34,051 nt of DNA, taken from NCBI GenBank assembly GCA_009835395.1, contig VXXM01000064.1, positions 1 to 34,051 of the forward strand, in the 5' to 3' direction. Source of the DNA: Acidimicrobiia bacterium. GTDB lineage: Bacteria > Actinomycetota > Acidimicrobiia > Acidimicrobiales > CATQHL01. The translations under genes and the position numbers were made by a program. Positions within the stretch are counted from its first letter, which is position 1. Each line of letters starts with the position of its first letter. Below are positions 1-7,690 of the stretch, piece after piece. Under the pieces are notes generated by a model. That model saw nothing but the letters and a program-made list of their open reading frames with translations, searched no databases and was not told the origin of the DNA.

Positions 1-309
1 GAGGTGGAGTTCTTCGGTGAGCGCACCACCCTCCCCGGCGGTCCGGCGGTGCTGGCGCGGCGCACCGGCTCGCCGATCGTGGGCGTCGTGGTGTCCAGCC
101 GCAACGGGAAGTGCCACGCCGTATGCATGCCGCCGATGGTGGTCAGCCGCGCGGGACGACTCCGCGACGTCGTCGGCGAGACGACGCAGGCTCTGGCCCA
201 TCGGCTGGAGGAGATGATCCGGACCGCCCCGACCCAATGGCATCTGATGCAGCCCAACTGGCCGAGCGATCGCGCGGCTCTCGCGGCATTCCGGGACGGC
301 TCGGAGTGA
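1..309 (+). CDS. patA: Phosphatidylinositol mannoside acyltransferase, C-terminal fragment
   Basis: The window opens inside this gene; the frame is open from base 1 and ends at TGA 307-309, leaving about 102 C-terminal residues. The stretch VEFFGERTTLPGGPAVLARR and the ending QWHLMQPNWPSD are typical of the C-terminal part of LPLAT/HtrB-type acyltransferases that acylate phosphatidylinositol mannosides at the inner face of the membrane. The catalytic HxxxxD motif would lie upstream and is not visible. Function is supported by context, because the mannosyltransferase pimA follows at once, the same pair as in mycobacteria. A general lauroyl/myristoyl acyltransferase is the alternative, but the pairing makes the PIM role more likely. 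Confidence 0.85.
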   Translation, partial: EVEFFGERTTLPGGPAVLARRTGSPIVGVVVSSRNGKCHAVCMPPMVVSRAGRLRDVVGETTQALAHRLEEMIRTAPTQWHLMQPNWPSDRAALAAFRDGSE

Positions 310-329
310 GTGCCGGCGCAGGCGCCCGC

Positions 330-335
330 TAGCGT
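330..335 (+). promoter_or_regulatory. -10 box TAGCGT for a leaderless pimA start
   Basis: TAGCGT fits the actinobacterial TANNNT -10 consensus and is followed by exactly 7 bases before GTG 343, the start that gives the conserved N-terminus MRVGMISPYSF. This spacing would place transcription start at the start codon. No convincing -35 box is seen. Confidence 0.5.
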
Positions 336-342
336 GAGTTCC

Positions 343-1404
343 GTGCGCGTGGGGATGATCAGCCCCTACAGCTTCACCCTTCCCGGCGGCGTGCAGATGC
401 AGGCCCTCTACCTGGCACGCGCCCTGCGCCGCCGCGGCCTGGCGGTGAGCCTGCTGGGACCGTGCGACGGCCCCCCGCCCGAGCCCGACATCATCCCCAT
501 CGGCAACTCGCTCTTCATCGCGGCGAACGGTTCCTTCGCGCCGATCGCCTTCGACATCCCGGCGTTCCAGCGCAGCTACGCGGTGCTGCGGGATCAGCGC
601 TTCGACCTCCTGCACGTCCACGAGCCGCTGGTGCCGGCGCCCTCGCTCGCCGCCCTTGTCTCAAAGCGCGCCCCGCTGGTGGCCACGTTCCACGCCGCCG
701 GCGGGTCCGCCGCCTACGAGAACGTCTCGCCGGTGCTGCGCTGGGTCTGCAATCGCCTGGACTGGCGCGGCGCCGTCTCCGCCGAGGCCGCCGATCTGGC
801 CCGCCGCCACCTGGGTGGGACCTACGAGGTGCTGTTCAACGGCGTCCCGGTGGAGCGGTTCCGCCAGACCAAGCCGCACCCCACCGAAGGTCCCACGATC
901 TTCTTCGTGGGTCGCCACGAGCCGCGCAAGGGCCTGGAGGTGCTGCTGGCGGCCATGCGCAGGCTGCCGCCCGACGTGGTGCTGTGGGTGGGGGGCGAGG
1001 GACCCCAGACCGAGATCCTGCAGAGGCGCACGGCCAATGACCGCCGCATCAGGTGGTTGGGCCGCCTCAGCGAGGACGAGAAGATCAGCCGTCTCTGCGG
1101 CGCCGACGTGTTCTGCGCGCCGTCGCTGCACGGCGAGTCCTTCGGCGTGGTGCTGCTGGAGGCGATGGCGGCCGAGACGGCGATCGTGGCCACCGACATT
1201 CCCGGCTACACCCGCGTGGCTCGTGCCGGGGTCGAGGCCTCGCTGGTGCCGCCCGGGAACGCCGAGCGCCTTGCCAGGGCGCTCCGGGAAGTGCTGGCGA
1301 CGCCGGGCGACCTGGTGACCCGGGGAATCGAGCGGGCCGAGCAGTTCTCGATGGACCGGCTCGCCGAGCGCTACGCCGCCGTCTACGAGAGGGTGCTGGC
1401 GTGA
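343..1404 (+). CDS. pimA: Phosphatidylinositol mannosyltransferase (GT4 family)
   Basis: PimA transfers mannose from GDP-mannose to phosphatidylinositol, the first committed step of PIM synthesis, on the cytoplasmic side of the membrane. The product (353 aa) begins MRVGMISPYSFTLPGGVQ, very close to the PimA N-terminus with its Gly-rich acceptor loop. It has DLLHVHEPLVPAPS and TFHA in the N-terminal Rossmann domain, FNGVPVERF at the domain junction, and the GT4 E-x7-E donor motif in HGESFGVVLLEAMA near the C-terminus. GTG 343 is preferred over in-frame GTG 310 and 334 because it matches the family start and lies 7 bases after a -10 box; 310 directly abuts the previous stop. The gene overlaps the next one by 3 bases (GTGA). 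A related GT4 mannosyltransferase is possible, but length and neighbour support PimA. Confidence 0.87.
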   Translation: MRVGMISPYSFTLPGGVQMQALYLARALRRRGLAVSLLGPCDGPPPEPDIIPIGNSLFIAANGSFAPIAFDIPAFQRSYAVLRDQRFDLLHVHEPLVPAPSLAALVSKRAPLVATFHAAGGSAAYENVSPVLRWVCNRLDWRGAVSAEAADLARRHLGGTYEVLFNGVPVERFRQTKPHPTEGPTIFFVGRHEPRKGLEVLLAAMRRLPPDVVLWVGGEGPQTEILQRRTANDRRIRWLGRLSEDEKISRLCGADVFCAPSLHGESFGVVLLEAMAAETAIVATDIPGYTRVARAGVEASLVPPGNAERLARALREVLATPGDLVTRGIERAEQFSMDRLAERYAAVYERVLA

Positions 1405-2042
1405 CGGTGCTGATCATCGTCGTGGCCGCCGCCGGCGCCCTGGGGGTCCTGATTGCCGCCGCGCTGCTGGCGGCGGGCCGGATCGCGGGACGCCTGGCCG
1501 GGGCGCGCGCCCCGCTCGCGGCCGAGGCCGAGCGGATGGAGGTGTACGTCGAGGCGCTGTGTCTGGGTGCCGGCCTGCCGGTCCCGAGGCTGGCGGTGAT
1601 CGACGACGCCGCTTGCGGTGCGCTGGCCTACGGGCGCGGCCCCCGAACCGCCACGGTGGCGGTGACCAGCGGGCTGCTGGACGTCCTGGCCCCGGTGGAG
1701 TTGGAGGGCACGCTGGCTCACCTGCTGACGCGCATCGCCGACGGCACCGCGCGCCGCGACACCCGGCTTTGTGCCCTGGCGCTGCTGGGCGGCCCCTTCG
1801 GGGCGTCCTGGGCGTCGCGGCGTCTCGACGGCGCCCGGGTCGTGGCGGCGGACGTGAGCGCGGCGCAGCTGACACGCTTCCCACCCGGGGTCGTGGGTGC
1901 GCTGAGCCGCATGGAGGAGAGCGCGCCCGGGCTGAGGCGTCGCTCGCCGGCGATCCGCCATCTCTGGATGCACGAGGCCCTCGGACCGGGCCGCCAGCGG
2001 GTCCCCGTGGCGGACCGGATCACGGTTCTCGGCGACCTGTGA
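1401..2042 (+). CDS. M48 (HtpX-like) peptidase homologue lacking catalytic residues
   Basis: The product has 213 aa. Residues 3-25 form one hydrophobic membrane segment. Residues 60-112 resemble the M48 core: VPRLAVIDDAACGALAYGRG, then VAVTSGLLDVL, then LEGTLAHLLTRI. In active M48 enzymes the last block carries HExxH, but here it reads H107-L-L-T-R111, so the catalytic Glu and second His are gone. The REFxAD-type block that gives the third zinc ligand reads RVVAADVSAAQLTR (146-159), with no Glu. The C-terminus (HLWMHEALG then ADRITVLGDL) keeps the shape of the M48 end. I infer a membrane-anchored pseudoprotease, perhaps a scaffold or regulator. GTG 1401 overlaps the pimA stop (GTGA), implying translational coupling and a possible role in PIM or envelope metabolism. 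The family assignment rests on motif spacing, not on a search. Confidence 0.7.
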   Translation: MTVLIIVVAAAGALGVLIAAALLAAGRIAGRLAGARAPLAAEAERMEVYVEALCLGAGLPVPRLAVIDDAACGALAYGRGPRTATVAVTSGLLDVLAPVELEGTLAHLLTRIADGTARRDTRLCALALLGGPFGASWASRRLDGARVVAADVSAAQLTRFPPGVVGALSRMEESAPGLRRRSPAIRHLWMHEALGPGRQRVPVADRITVLGDL

Positions 2043-2117
2043 GCGACCCGCGCCGGCGCCGCCGTCCCGGTGTGGCTGCTGGCGCCTTTCGCCGACCGTG
2101 AGCCGAGCGCTGCGTCG

Positions 2118-2123
2118 TACACT
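2118..2123 (+). promoter_or_regulatory. -10 box TACACT for a leaderless pdxS start
   Basis: TACACT (TANNNT class) is followed by 6 bases and then ATG 2130. No Shine-Dalgarno sequence precedes the ATG, so a leaderless mRNA is likely. Confidence 0.55.
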
Positions 2124-2129
2124 GGAACC

Positions 2130-3065
2130 ATGACTGCCGCCGCCGATCCTTCCAAAGCCAACGCAACGGCTCCACCCGCCCCGCTGGGGCGCGCCCAGGG
2201 CACCATGCGGGTCAAGCGCGGCCTCGCCGAGATGCTCAAGCGCGGCGTCATCATGGACGTCGTCACCGCGGAGCACGCCCGGATCGCCGAGGACGCCGGA
2301 GCGGTGGCCGTGATGGCCCTCGAGCGTGTGCCGGCCGACATCCGCCGCGACGGCGGCGTGGCGCGCATGAGCCCGCCGGAGATCATCGAGTCCATCGTCG
2401 AGGCGGTCACGATCCCGGTGATGGCCAAGGCCCGCATCGGCCACTTCGCCGAGGCGCAGGTGCTCGAGGCTCTCGGCGTGGACTACATCGACGAGAGCGA
2501 GGTGCTGACGCCCGCCGATGAGGCCCACCACATCGACAAGTGGCAGTTCACGGTCCCCTTCGTCTGCGGCGCCACGAACCTCGGCGAAGCCCTCCGGCGG
2601 ATATCGGAGGGCGCGGCGATGATCCGCTCCAAGGGTGAGGCCGGCACCGGCAACATCATCGAGGCGGTGCGCCACCTCCGGTCGATCACCGGCGACATCC
2701 GCCGGATCACCGTCGCCGACAGCGCGGAGCTGTACGACTGGGCGAAGCGACTGCAGGCCCCCGTGGCGCTGGTGCGCGAGATCGCCGAAGCGGGCCGGCT
2801 GCCGGTGCCGCTGTTCTGTGCGGGAGGCGTCGCCACACCCGCCGACGCCTCGTTGGTCATGCAGCTGGGCGCCGAGGCCGTCTTCGTGGGTTCGGGCATC
2901 TTCAAGAGCGACAACCCTGCGCCCCGCGCCAAGGCCGTCGTGGAGGCGACCACCAACTTCGACGATCCCGCCATCCTGCTGAAGGTCAGCCGCGGGCTCG
3001 GCGAGGCCATGCCCGGACTCGAGTTGGGCAACCTGGAGACCCGGCTGGCCGAGCGGGGTTGGTAG
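2130..3065 (+). CDS. pdxS: Pyridoxal 5'-phosphate synthase subunit PdxS
   Basis: PdxS is the lyase/synthase subunit of the DXP-independent vitamin B6 pathway. It condenses ribose 5-phosphate, glyceraldehyde 3-phosphate and ammonia into pyridoxal phosphate in a cytosolic dodecamer, with ammonia delivered by PdxT. The 311-aa product has the family core: [20 protein letters not shown] with D43, [10 protein letters not shown] with K100 (the sugar Schiff-base lysine) and [12 protein letters not shown] with K168 (the second catalytic lysine). The N-terminal 22 residues ([18 protein letters not shown]...) are a low-complexity extension that is variable in the family. ATG 2130 is chosen because it follows a -10 box; the frame upstream is open but has no family sequence. 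pdxT follows after 24 bases. Confidence 0.97.
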   Translation: MTAAADPSKANATAPPAPLGRAQGTMRVKRGLAEMLKRGVIMDVVTAEHARIAEDAGAVAVMALERVPADIRRDGGVARMSPPEIIESIVEAVTIPVMAKARIGHFAEAQVLEALGVDYIDESEVLTPADEAHHIDKWQFTVPFVCGATNLGEALRRISEGAAMIRSKGEAGTGNIIEAVRHLRSITGDIRRITVADSAELYDWAKRLQAPVALVREIAEAGRLPVPLFCAGGVATPADASLVMQLGAEAVFVGSGIFKSDNPAPRAKAVVEATTNFDDPAILLKVSRGLGEAMPGLELGNLETRLAERGW

Positions 3066-3089
3066 GCCGAGACCCGTGAAGGTCGATTC

Positions 3090-3662
3090 TTGAAGGTGGG
3101 GGTGCTGGCGCTGCAGGGCGCCGCAGAACTGCACCTGGCGGCTCTGGCGAGCATCGGGGCCGCCGCCGTACCGGTTCACCGGCCCGACGAACTCGCGGAT
3201 GTGGATCGGTTGATCCTGCCGGGCGGGGAGTCCACGACGATCTCGATGATGCTCGACGCCAACGGCCTCACCGGGCCGCTGGCGGAGCGTCTCGCCGGCG
3301 GCATGAGCACGCTCGGAACCTGCGCCGGTCTGCTCCTGCTGGCCACTGAGGTCAGCGACGGGCGGGACGACCAGCACTGCTTCGGCGCCCTCGACATCTC
3401 GGCACGCCGCAACGCCTACGGGCCCCAGACGGAGTCCTTCGAGGCCGACCTGCCAATCGCAGCGTTGGGTCCGTCACCGATGACGGCGGTCTTCATCCGC
3501 TCGCCGATCGTGGAGCGCGTCGGGCCCGAGGTGGAGGTACTCGCCCGCCTCGACGGCCATCCCGTGCTGTGCCGCCAGGGTCGCGCCTGGGGCTGTACGT
3601 TCCACCCCGAGCTGTCGGGCGATCTGCGCCTGCACCGCCTGTTCTGCGAGGAGATGGCGTAG
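3090..3662 (+). CDS. pdxT: Pyridoxal 5'-phosphate synthase glutaminase subunit PdxT
   Basis: This class I glutamine amidotransferase hydrolyses glutamine and channels ammonia to PdxS. The 190-aa product shows the whole PdxT fingerprint: MKVGVLALQGA at the start, LPGGEST (43-49) for glutamine binding, LGTCAG with nucleophile C78, RRNAYGPQTESFE (106-118), and FHPELS with the catalytic pair H172 and E174. The start is a rare TTG at 3090, chosen because it restores the canonical MKVGVLALQG N-terminus and has GAAGG about 7 bases upstream; in-frame GTG 3096 would remove two residues. Weak initiation may tune PdxT relative to PdxS. The stop abuts the ATG of yebC, so the two genes are probably co-transcribed. 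Confidence 0.96.
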   Translation: MKVGVLALQGAAELHLAALASIGAAAVPVHRPDELADVDRLILPGGESTTISMMLDANGLTGPLAERLAGGMSTLGTCAGLLLLATEVSDGRDDQHCFGALDISARRNAYGPQTESFEADLPIAALGPSPMTAVFIRSPIVERVGPEVEVLARLDGHPVLCRQGRAWGCTFHPELSGDLRLHRLFCEEMA

Positions 3663-4418
3663 ATGTCGGGTCACTCCAAATGGGCCACCATCAAGCACCG
3701 CAAGGGCGCGGCCGACAAGCGGAGGGGGAAGCTCTTCGCCCGCCTCATCCGGCAGGTGGAGGTGGCCGCCCGCGCCGGCGGCGGCGACCTCGACGGCAAC
3801 CCCACGCTGCGCACCATGTACCAGAAGGCGCGCGACGCCTCGGTGCCCCTGGACACCATCGAGCGGGCCATCAAGCGGGGCACCGGCGAGCTGGAGGGAG
3901 TGGCCTACGAGCCGTTCACCTACGAGGGCTACGCCCCGGCCGGGGTGGCGCTCTACGTCGAGGTGCTGACCGACAACCGCAACCGCACCTCCTCGGAGGT
4001 CCGCTCGCTGTTCCGGGCGCACGGGGGTTCGCTGGCGGAGCCGGGGGCGGTGGCCTGGCAGTTCCGCCGGGGCGGGGTGATCACCGTCTCCCGAGCCGTC
4101 GACGAGGAGGAGTTGATGATGGCCACGCTCGACGCCGGGGCCGAGGACATCGTCGACGAGGGCGACACCTGGCGGGTGACCTGCGCGCCGACGGACCTGC
4201 CGGCGATGTCCGCCGCCCTGGAGGCCGCCGCCATCGCCGTGGAGAACGCCGAGTCCACGATGCTGGCGACGCAGGTGGTGTCCGTCACCTCGATCGAGCA
4301 GGCCCGCTCGGTGCTGCGCCTCGTCGGCGAGCTGGACGACCACGACGACGTCCAGGGGGTGCACGCCAACTTCGACATCCCCGACGAAATCCTCCAGGAT
4401 CTGGCCGCCTCCGTCTAA
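3663..4418 (+). CDS. yebC: YebC/TACO1-family protein
   Basis: The 251-aa product starts MSGHSKWATIKHRKGAADKRRGK, the invariant opening of the YebC/TACO1 family. It continues with the family blocks NPTLRTMYQKARDASVP, IERAIKRGTGE, YEGYAPAGVALYVEVLTDNRNRT and FRRGGVITV. Length is normal (240-255 aa). The family has been described both as DNA-binding regulators, including of ruv genes, and as translation factors that help ribosomes through polyproline stretches; the sequence does not separate these roles. It directly follows pdxT without a gap and precedes ruvC, a common arrangement. The TAA stop forms the first bases of the candidate ruvC -10 box. Confidence 0.95.
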   Translation: MSGHSKWATIKHRKGAADKRRGKLFARLIRQVEVAARAGGGDLDGNPTLRTMYQKARDASVPLDTIERAIKRGTGELEGVAYEPFTYEGYAPAGVALYVEVLTDNRNRTSSEVRSLFRAHGGSLAEPGAVAWQFRRGGVITVSRAVDEEELMMATLDAGAEDIVDEGDTWRVTCAPTDLPAMSAALEAAAIAVENAESTMLATQVVSVTSIEQARSVLRLVGELDDHDDVQGVHANFDIPDEILQDLAASV

Positions 4419-4421
4419 CCT
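4416..4421 (+). promoter_or_regulatory. -10 box TAACCT for a leaderless ruvC start
   Basis: TAACCT begins with the yebC stop codon and is followed by 7 bases and GTG 4429. It fits the TANNNT class and the leaderless geometry seen at other starts here. No Shine-Dalgarno sequence is visible before the GTG. Confidence 0.45.
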
Positions 4422-4428
4422 CGTACGA

Positions 4429-4947
4429 GTGTTCGTTCTCGGTATAGATCCTGGTCTCTCACGCTGCGGCTACGCCTGCCTGTCGGGCCGTGGTGCAGCC
4501 ACCCGGGCCGTGGCGGCGGGCGTCATCACCACGCCGCCGGGCCAGCCGGTGCCGCAGCGGCTGGCGATGCTGCAGCGGGAGATCCGCGGCCTCCTCGGCG
4601 AGCTCACGCCCGCGGTGGTGGCACTGGAGAGGGTGCTGTTCCAGGTCAACGTGCGCACGGCGATGGGCGTGGGGCAGGCGGCCGGCGTGGTCATGGCCGA
4701 GGCGGTGGCCGCGGGTTGCGAGGTGGTGGAGTACTCCCCGAACCAGGTCAAGCTGGCCACCTGCGGCGACGGGGCGGCCGGCAAGGACCAGGTGGCCCGG
4801 ATGGTGCAGATGCTGCTCGGCCTGCCCGAGCCGCTGCGTCCCGCCGACACCTCCGACGCCGCCGCCGTGGCCCTCTGCCATCTGGCCCAATCTCCGACGG
4901 TCCCGCCGCCGGCCACTGCGGGGACGGCACCCCTGCCGGCGCGGTGA
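4429..4947 (+). CDS. ruvC: Holliday junction endodeoxyribonuclease RuvC
   Basis: RuvC is the dimeric resolvase that nicks Holliday junctions symmetrically after RuvAB branch migration. The 172-aa product has the RNase H-like fold motifs FVLGIDPGLSRCGYA (D7), ALERVLFQVN (E67) and PADTSDAAAVALCH (D140, D143), which supply the four acidic metal ligands. The C-terminal 18 residues (PTVPPPATAGTAPLPAR) are a Pro/Ala tail beyond the catalytic domain. It overlaps ruvA by 4 bases (GTGA), giving a compact ruvC-ruvA-ruvB unit. Confidence 0.97.
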   Translation: MFVLGIDPGLSRCGYACLSGRGAATRAVAAGVITTPPGQPVPQRLAMLQREIRGLLGELTPAVVALERVLFQVNVRTAMGVGQAAGVVMAEAVAAGCEVVEYSPNQVKLATCGDGAAGKDQVARMVQMLLGLPEPLRPADTSDAAAVALCHLAQSPTVPPPATAGTAPLPAR

Positions 4948-5537
4948 TCGGATCGCTGCGCGGCCGCCTGCTGGACCGCCACGGCGACGAGTTGCTGGTG
5001 GAGGTGGGGGGCATCGGCTACCGGGTGACGGTGGGGGAGGCCGCCCAGCGGGCCGTCGGGCCGTTGGGCGGCGAGGTGTTGCTGTACGTCCACCACTACG
5101 TGCGCGAGGACGCCGAGACGCTCTACGGCTTCGGTTCGCCCGCCGAGTTGCGCTGCTTCGAGGCGATGCTGGGCGCCAACCGCGTCGGGCCCGCCCTGGC
5201 CCTGTCGATTCTCGGTGTTCACGACCCGGCGGCGCTGCAGGCGCTGCTGGCGGCAGGCGACATCGACGCGCTGTGCCTGGTCCCGGGGGTCGGGGCCAAG
5301 ACCGCGCAGCGGTTGCTGGTTGAGTTGCAGGCGCGCCTGGGGGTGCCGGAGTTCGCAGCCGCGGCCCCCACCGCAGGGATCCCCGCCGGCGGCCCCCACA
5401 GCGACGTCCGGGCCGCGCTGGGGCAGTTGGGCTATCGCGACGACGAGGTCAACCGGGTGGTGTCGGGACTGCCCGCCGACGGCGACCCCTCCGAGCTGCT
5501 GCGCGACGCGCTGCGGCAGCTGGCGGGCACCCGCTAG
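4944..5537 (+). CDS. ruvA: Holliday junction branch migration protein RuvA
   Basis: RuvA tetramers hold the four-way junction and load the RuvB motors. The 197-aa product starts MIGSLRGRLLDRHGDELLVEVGGIGYRV, the OB-fold domain I signature. It follows with HHYVREDAETLYGF, then the helix-hairpin-helix elements ANRVGPALALSIL and LVPGVGAKTAQRLLVEL, then a flexible linker (residues about 135-155). Domain III (DVRAALGQLGYRDDEVNRVV) contacts RuvB. GTG 4944 overlaps the ruvC stop and gives the exact family start, so translational coupling is likely. Confidence 0.97.
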   Translation: MIGSLRGRLLDRHGDELLVEVGGIGYRVTVGEAAQRAVGPLGGEVLLYVHHYVREDAETLYGFGSPAELRCFEAMLGANRVGPALALSILGVHDPAALQALLAAGDIDALCLVPGVGAKTAQRLLVELQARLGVPEFAAAAPTAGIPAGGPHSDVRAALGQLGYRDDEVNRVVSGLPADGDPSELLRDALRQLAGTR

Positions 5538-5570
5538 CCGGGCCGGTCGGGCTGACTGCGGGAGACGGCG

Positions 5571-6662
5571 ATGCGGACCGAGGTGCTGGCGGCGGGCGCC
5601 GACGCCGGTGAGCAGCGCGAGGAGCACGCCGACCGCCTGGGCATCCGCCCGGTGCGGCTGGCGGACTTCGTCGGCCAGAGCGAGTTGAAGCGGCACCTCG
5701 GCATCATCTGCGGCGCCGCCCGCCAGCGAGCCCAGACCACCGAGCACCTGCTGTTCGCGGGACCACCCGGGTTGGGCAAGACGACCCTGGCGGGCATCGT
5801 GGCCGCCGAGATGGGGGTGGCGCAGCAGACCACCTCGGGGCCGGCGCTGGAGCGGGCGGGAGACCTCGCGGCCATCCTGACCAAGCTCGGCGAGGGCGAC
5901 GTGCTCTTCATCGACGAGATCCACCGGCTGAGCCGTGCCGTGGAGGAGGTCCTCTACCCGGCCATGGAGGACTTCAGGGTGGACATCGTGCTGGGCAAGG
6001 GACCGGCGGCCCGCTCGATCCCCCTGGACCTGCCCCGCTTCACGCTCGTCGGGGCCACGACGCGGATCTCCATGATCACCGGGCCGCTGCGGGACCGCTT
6101 CGGCTTCACGGCCCGGCTGGACTTCTACCCGCCCGCCGAACTCGAGCAGATCGTGGCCCGCACCGCCGGCATCCTGGAGGTGGACATCACGCCGGTCGCC
6201 GGTGCGGTGATCGCCCGCCGGGCGCGGGGCACCCCCCGCATCGCCAACAGGCTGCTGCGCCTGGTGCGGGACTTCTCCCAGGTGGAGGGCGACGGGCGGA
6301 TCGACGAGGCGACCGCCGAGGCCGCCCTGGCGGTCTTCGGCGTGGACGGCCGGGGGCTCGACAAGCAGGATCGGGCAGTGCTGGACGCCCTCTGCCGCGG
6401 CTTCGGCGGGGGACCGGTGGGCCTGTCCACCCTGGCCATCAGCGTCAGCGAGCCCGCGGAGACGGTGGAGGAGGTCTACGAGCCGTTCCTGATCACTCAG
6501 GGGCTCATGATGCGCACCCCGCGGGGGCGCGTGGCCATGCCGGCCGCCTGGGAGCATCTGGGGCTCGAGCCGCCCAGCGGGCAGCCGGCGGCGGGCGGGT
6601 TCACCGGCGGCGACGCCGAGGCCGGCAGCGACACAGAGAGGCCCCCCGGCCTGTTCGATTGA
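5571..6662 (+). CDS. ruvB: Holliday junction branch migration ATPase RuvB
   Basis: RuvB is the hexameric AAA+ motor that drives branch migration with RuvA. The 363-aa product has [11 protein letters not shown] at the start of the AAA+ domain, Walker [10 protein letters not shown] (64-72), Walker [11 protein letters not shown] (D115, E116), sensor 1 in LVGATTR, the arginine-finger region [16 protein letters not shown], and a C-terminal winged helix ([23 protein letters not shown], then [10 protein letters not shown]). The last 30 residues are a Gly/Pro-rich tail. ATG 5571 is 33 bases after ruvA. The TGA stop shares its last base with the ATG of queA. Confidence 0.97.
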   Translation: MRTEVLAAGADAGEQREEHADRLGIRPVRLADFVGQSELKRHLGIICGAARQRAQTTEHLLFAGPPGLGKTTLAGIVAAEMGVAQQTTSGPALERAGDLAAILTKLGEGDVLFIDEIHRLSRAVEEVLYPAMEDFRVDIVLGKGPAARSIPLDLPRFTLVGATTRISMITGPLRDRFGFTARLDFYPPAELEQIVARTAGILEVDITPVAGAVIARRARGTPRIANRLLRLVRDFSQVEGDGRIDEATAEAALAVFGVDGRGLDKQDRAVLDALCRGFGGGPVGLSTLAISVSEPAETVEEVYEPFLITQGLMMRTPRGRVAMPAAWEHLGLEPPSGQPAAGGFTGGDAEAGSDTERPPGLFD

Positions 6663-7690
6663 TGCGAACCGGCGAGCTGGACTACGCGCTGCCGCCGGAG
6701 GCCGTGGCGCAGGAACCCGTCGAGCCTCGCCATGACGCCCGGCTGCTCGTCGACAGGGGAAACGACGACGAGGTGCAGCATCGCCGGGTGCGCGACCTGC
6801 CGCGCTTGCTGCGCCCCGGCGACACCGTGGTGGTGAACGACACCCGCGTGGCGCCCGCCCGCATGCACCTGCGCAAGCCGACCGGCGGGCGGGTGGAAGT
6901 GCTGGTCACCACACCGGGGCCCGAGGTCACAGCCGAAGCGCTGGTGCGGCCCGGGCGCCGCGTGCCGCCCGGGACGGTGCTGCGGGATGGCGCAGAGCGG
7001 GACGTGCTGCGGGTGGGGGCGGCCCGCCCGGACGGCACCCGCCAGGTCACCGCTCTCGCCCACCGCAGCATCTCGGCGTTGCTGGAGGAGCTGGGCGAGG
7101 TGCCGCTGCCGCCCTACGTGCACGGCCCGGTGCCGGCCGAGCGCTACCAGACGATCTACGCCCGGCGCGCCAGCTCCGCCGCCGCCCCCACGGCGGGTCT
7201 GCATCTCAGCGAACAGGTGCTGGCCGAACTCGGCGCCGCCGGGATCGGCGTGGTGCCCCTGGACCTGGGTATCAGCGTCGCCACCTTCCGCCCGATCACC
7301 GCCGAGCGGCTCGAGGACCACGTGATGCACAGCGAGCGCTACGCCGTCCCGCCCGAGACCTGGGCGGCCTGCGGCGAGGCCCGCCGGGTGGTGGCGGTGG
7401 GCACCACGGTCGTCCGCGCCCTGGAGGCGGTGGCGGCCGGCGGAGATCTGGCGGGCTCCAGCGACCTCTTCATCCGGCCCCCCTACCCCTTCGTGGTCAC
7501 CGGCGTGCTGCTCACCAACTTCCACATGCCGCGTTCGAGCCTGCTGTGCCTGCTGGCGGCGTTCGTGGGCGAGCGCTGGCGGCGGCTCTACGAGATCGCC
7601 CTCGAGTCGGGTTACCGCTTCGGGTCCTTCGGTGACGCCATGCTGGTGAGCAGGACGGACGCGAGGGCGGGCGTGGGGGAGAGATGCTGA
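6662..7690 (+). CDS. queA: S-adenosylmethionine:tRNA ribosyltransferase-isomerase QueA
   Basis: QueA transfers and isomerises the ribosyl group of S-adenosylmethionine onto preQ1 at tRNA position 34, producing epoxyqueuosine. The 342-aa product shows [19 protein letters not shown] at the N-terminus, VVVNDTRVAPARMH, PTAGLHLSEQVLAEL and NFHMPRSSLLCLLAAFVG followed by YRFGSFGDAML, all standard QueA blocks, at normal length. ATG 6662 overlaps the ruvB stop by one base; in-frame TTG 6659 would add one residue. The gene overlaps tgt, which acts one step earlier, by 7 bases, so the queuosine pair is probably translated together. Confidence 0.96.
   Translation: MRTGELDYALPPEAVAQEPVEPRHDARLLVDRGNDDEVQHRRVRDLPRLLRPGDTVVVNDTRVAPARMHLRKPTGGRVEVLVTTPGPEVTAEALVRPGRRVPPGTVLRDGAERDVLRVGAARPDGTRQVTALAHRSISALLEELGEVPLPPYVHGPVPAERYQTIYARRASSAAAPTAGLHLSEQVLAELGAAGIGVVPLDLGISVATFRPITAERLEDHVMHSERYAVPPETWAACGEARRVVAVGTTVVRALEAVAAGGDLAGSSDLFIRPPYPFVVTGVLLTNFHMPRSSLLCLLAAFVGERWRRLYEIALESGYRFGSFGDAMLVSRTDARAGVGERC

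Noticed and set aside
310-342. Upstream GTG starts for pimA (310 and 334)
   Set aside because: They add residues not typical of PimA, and the -10 box lies inside this stretch, so the mRNA would begin after them.
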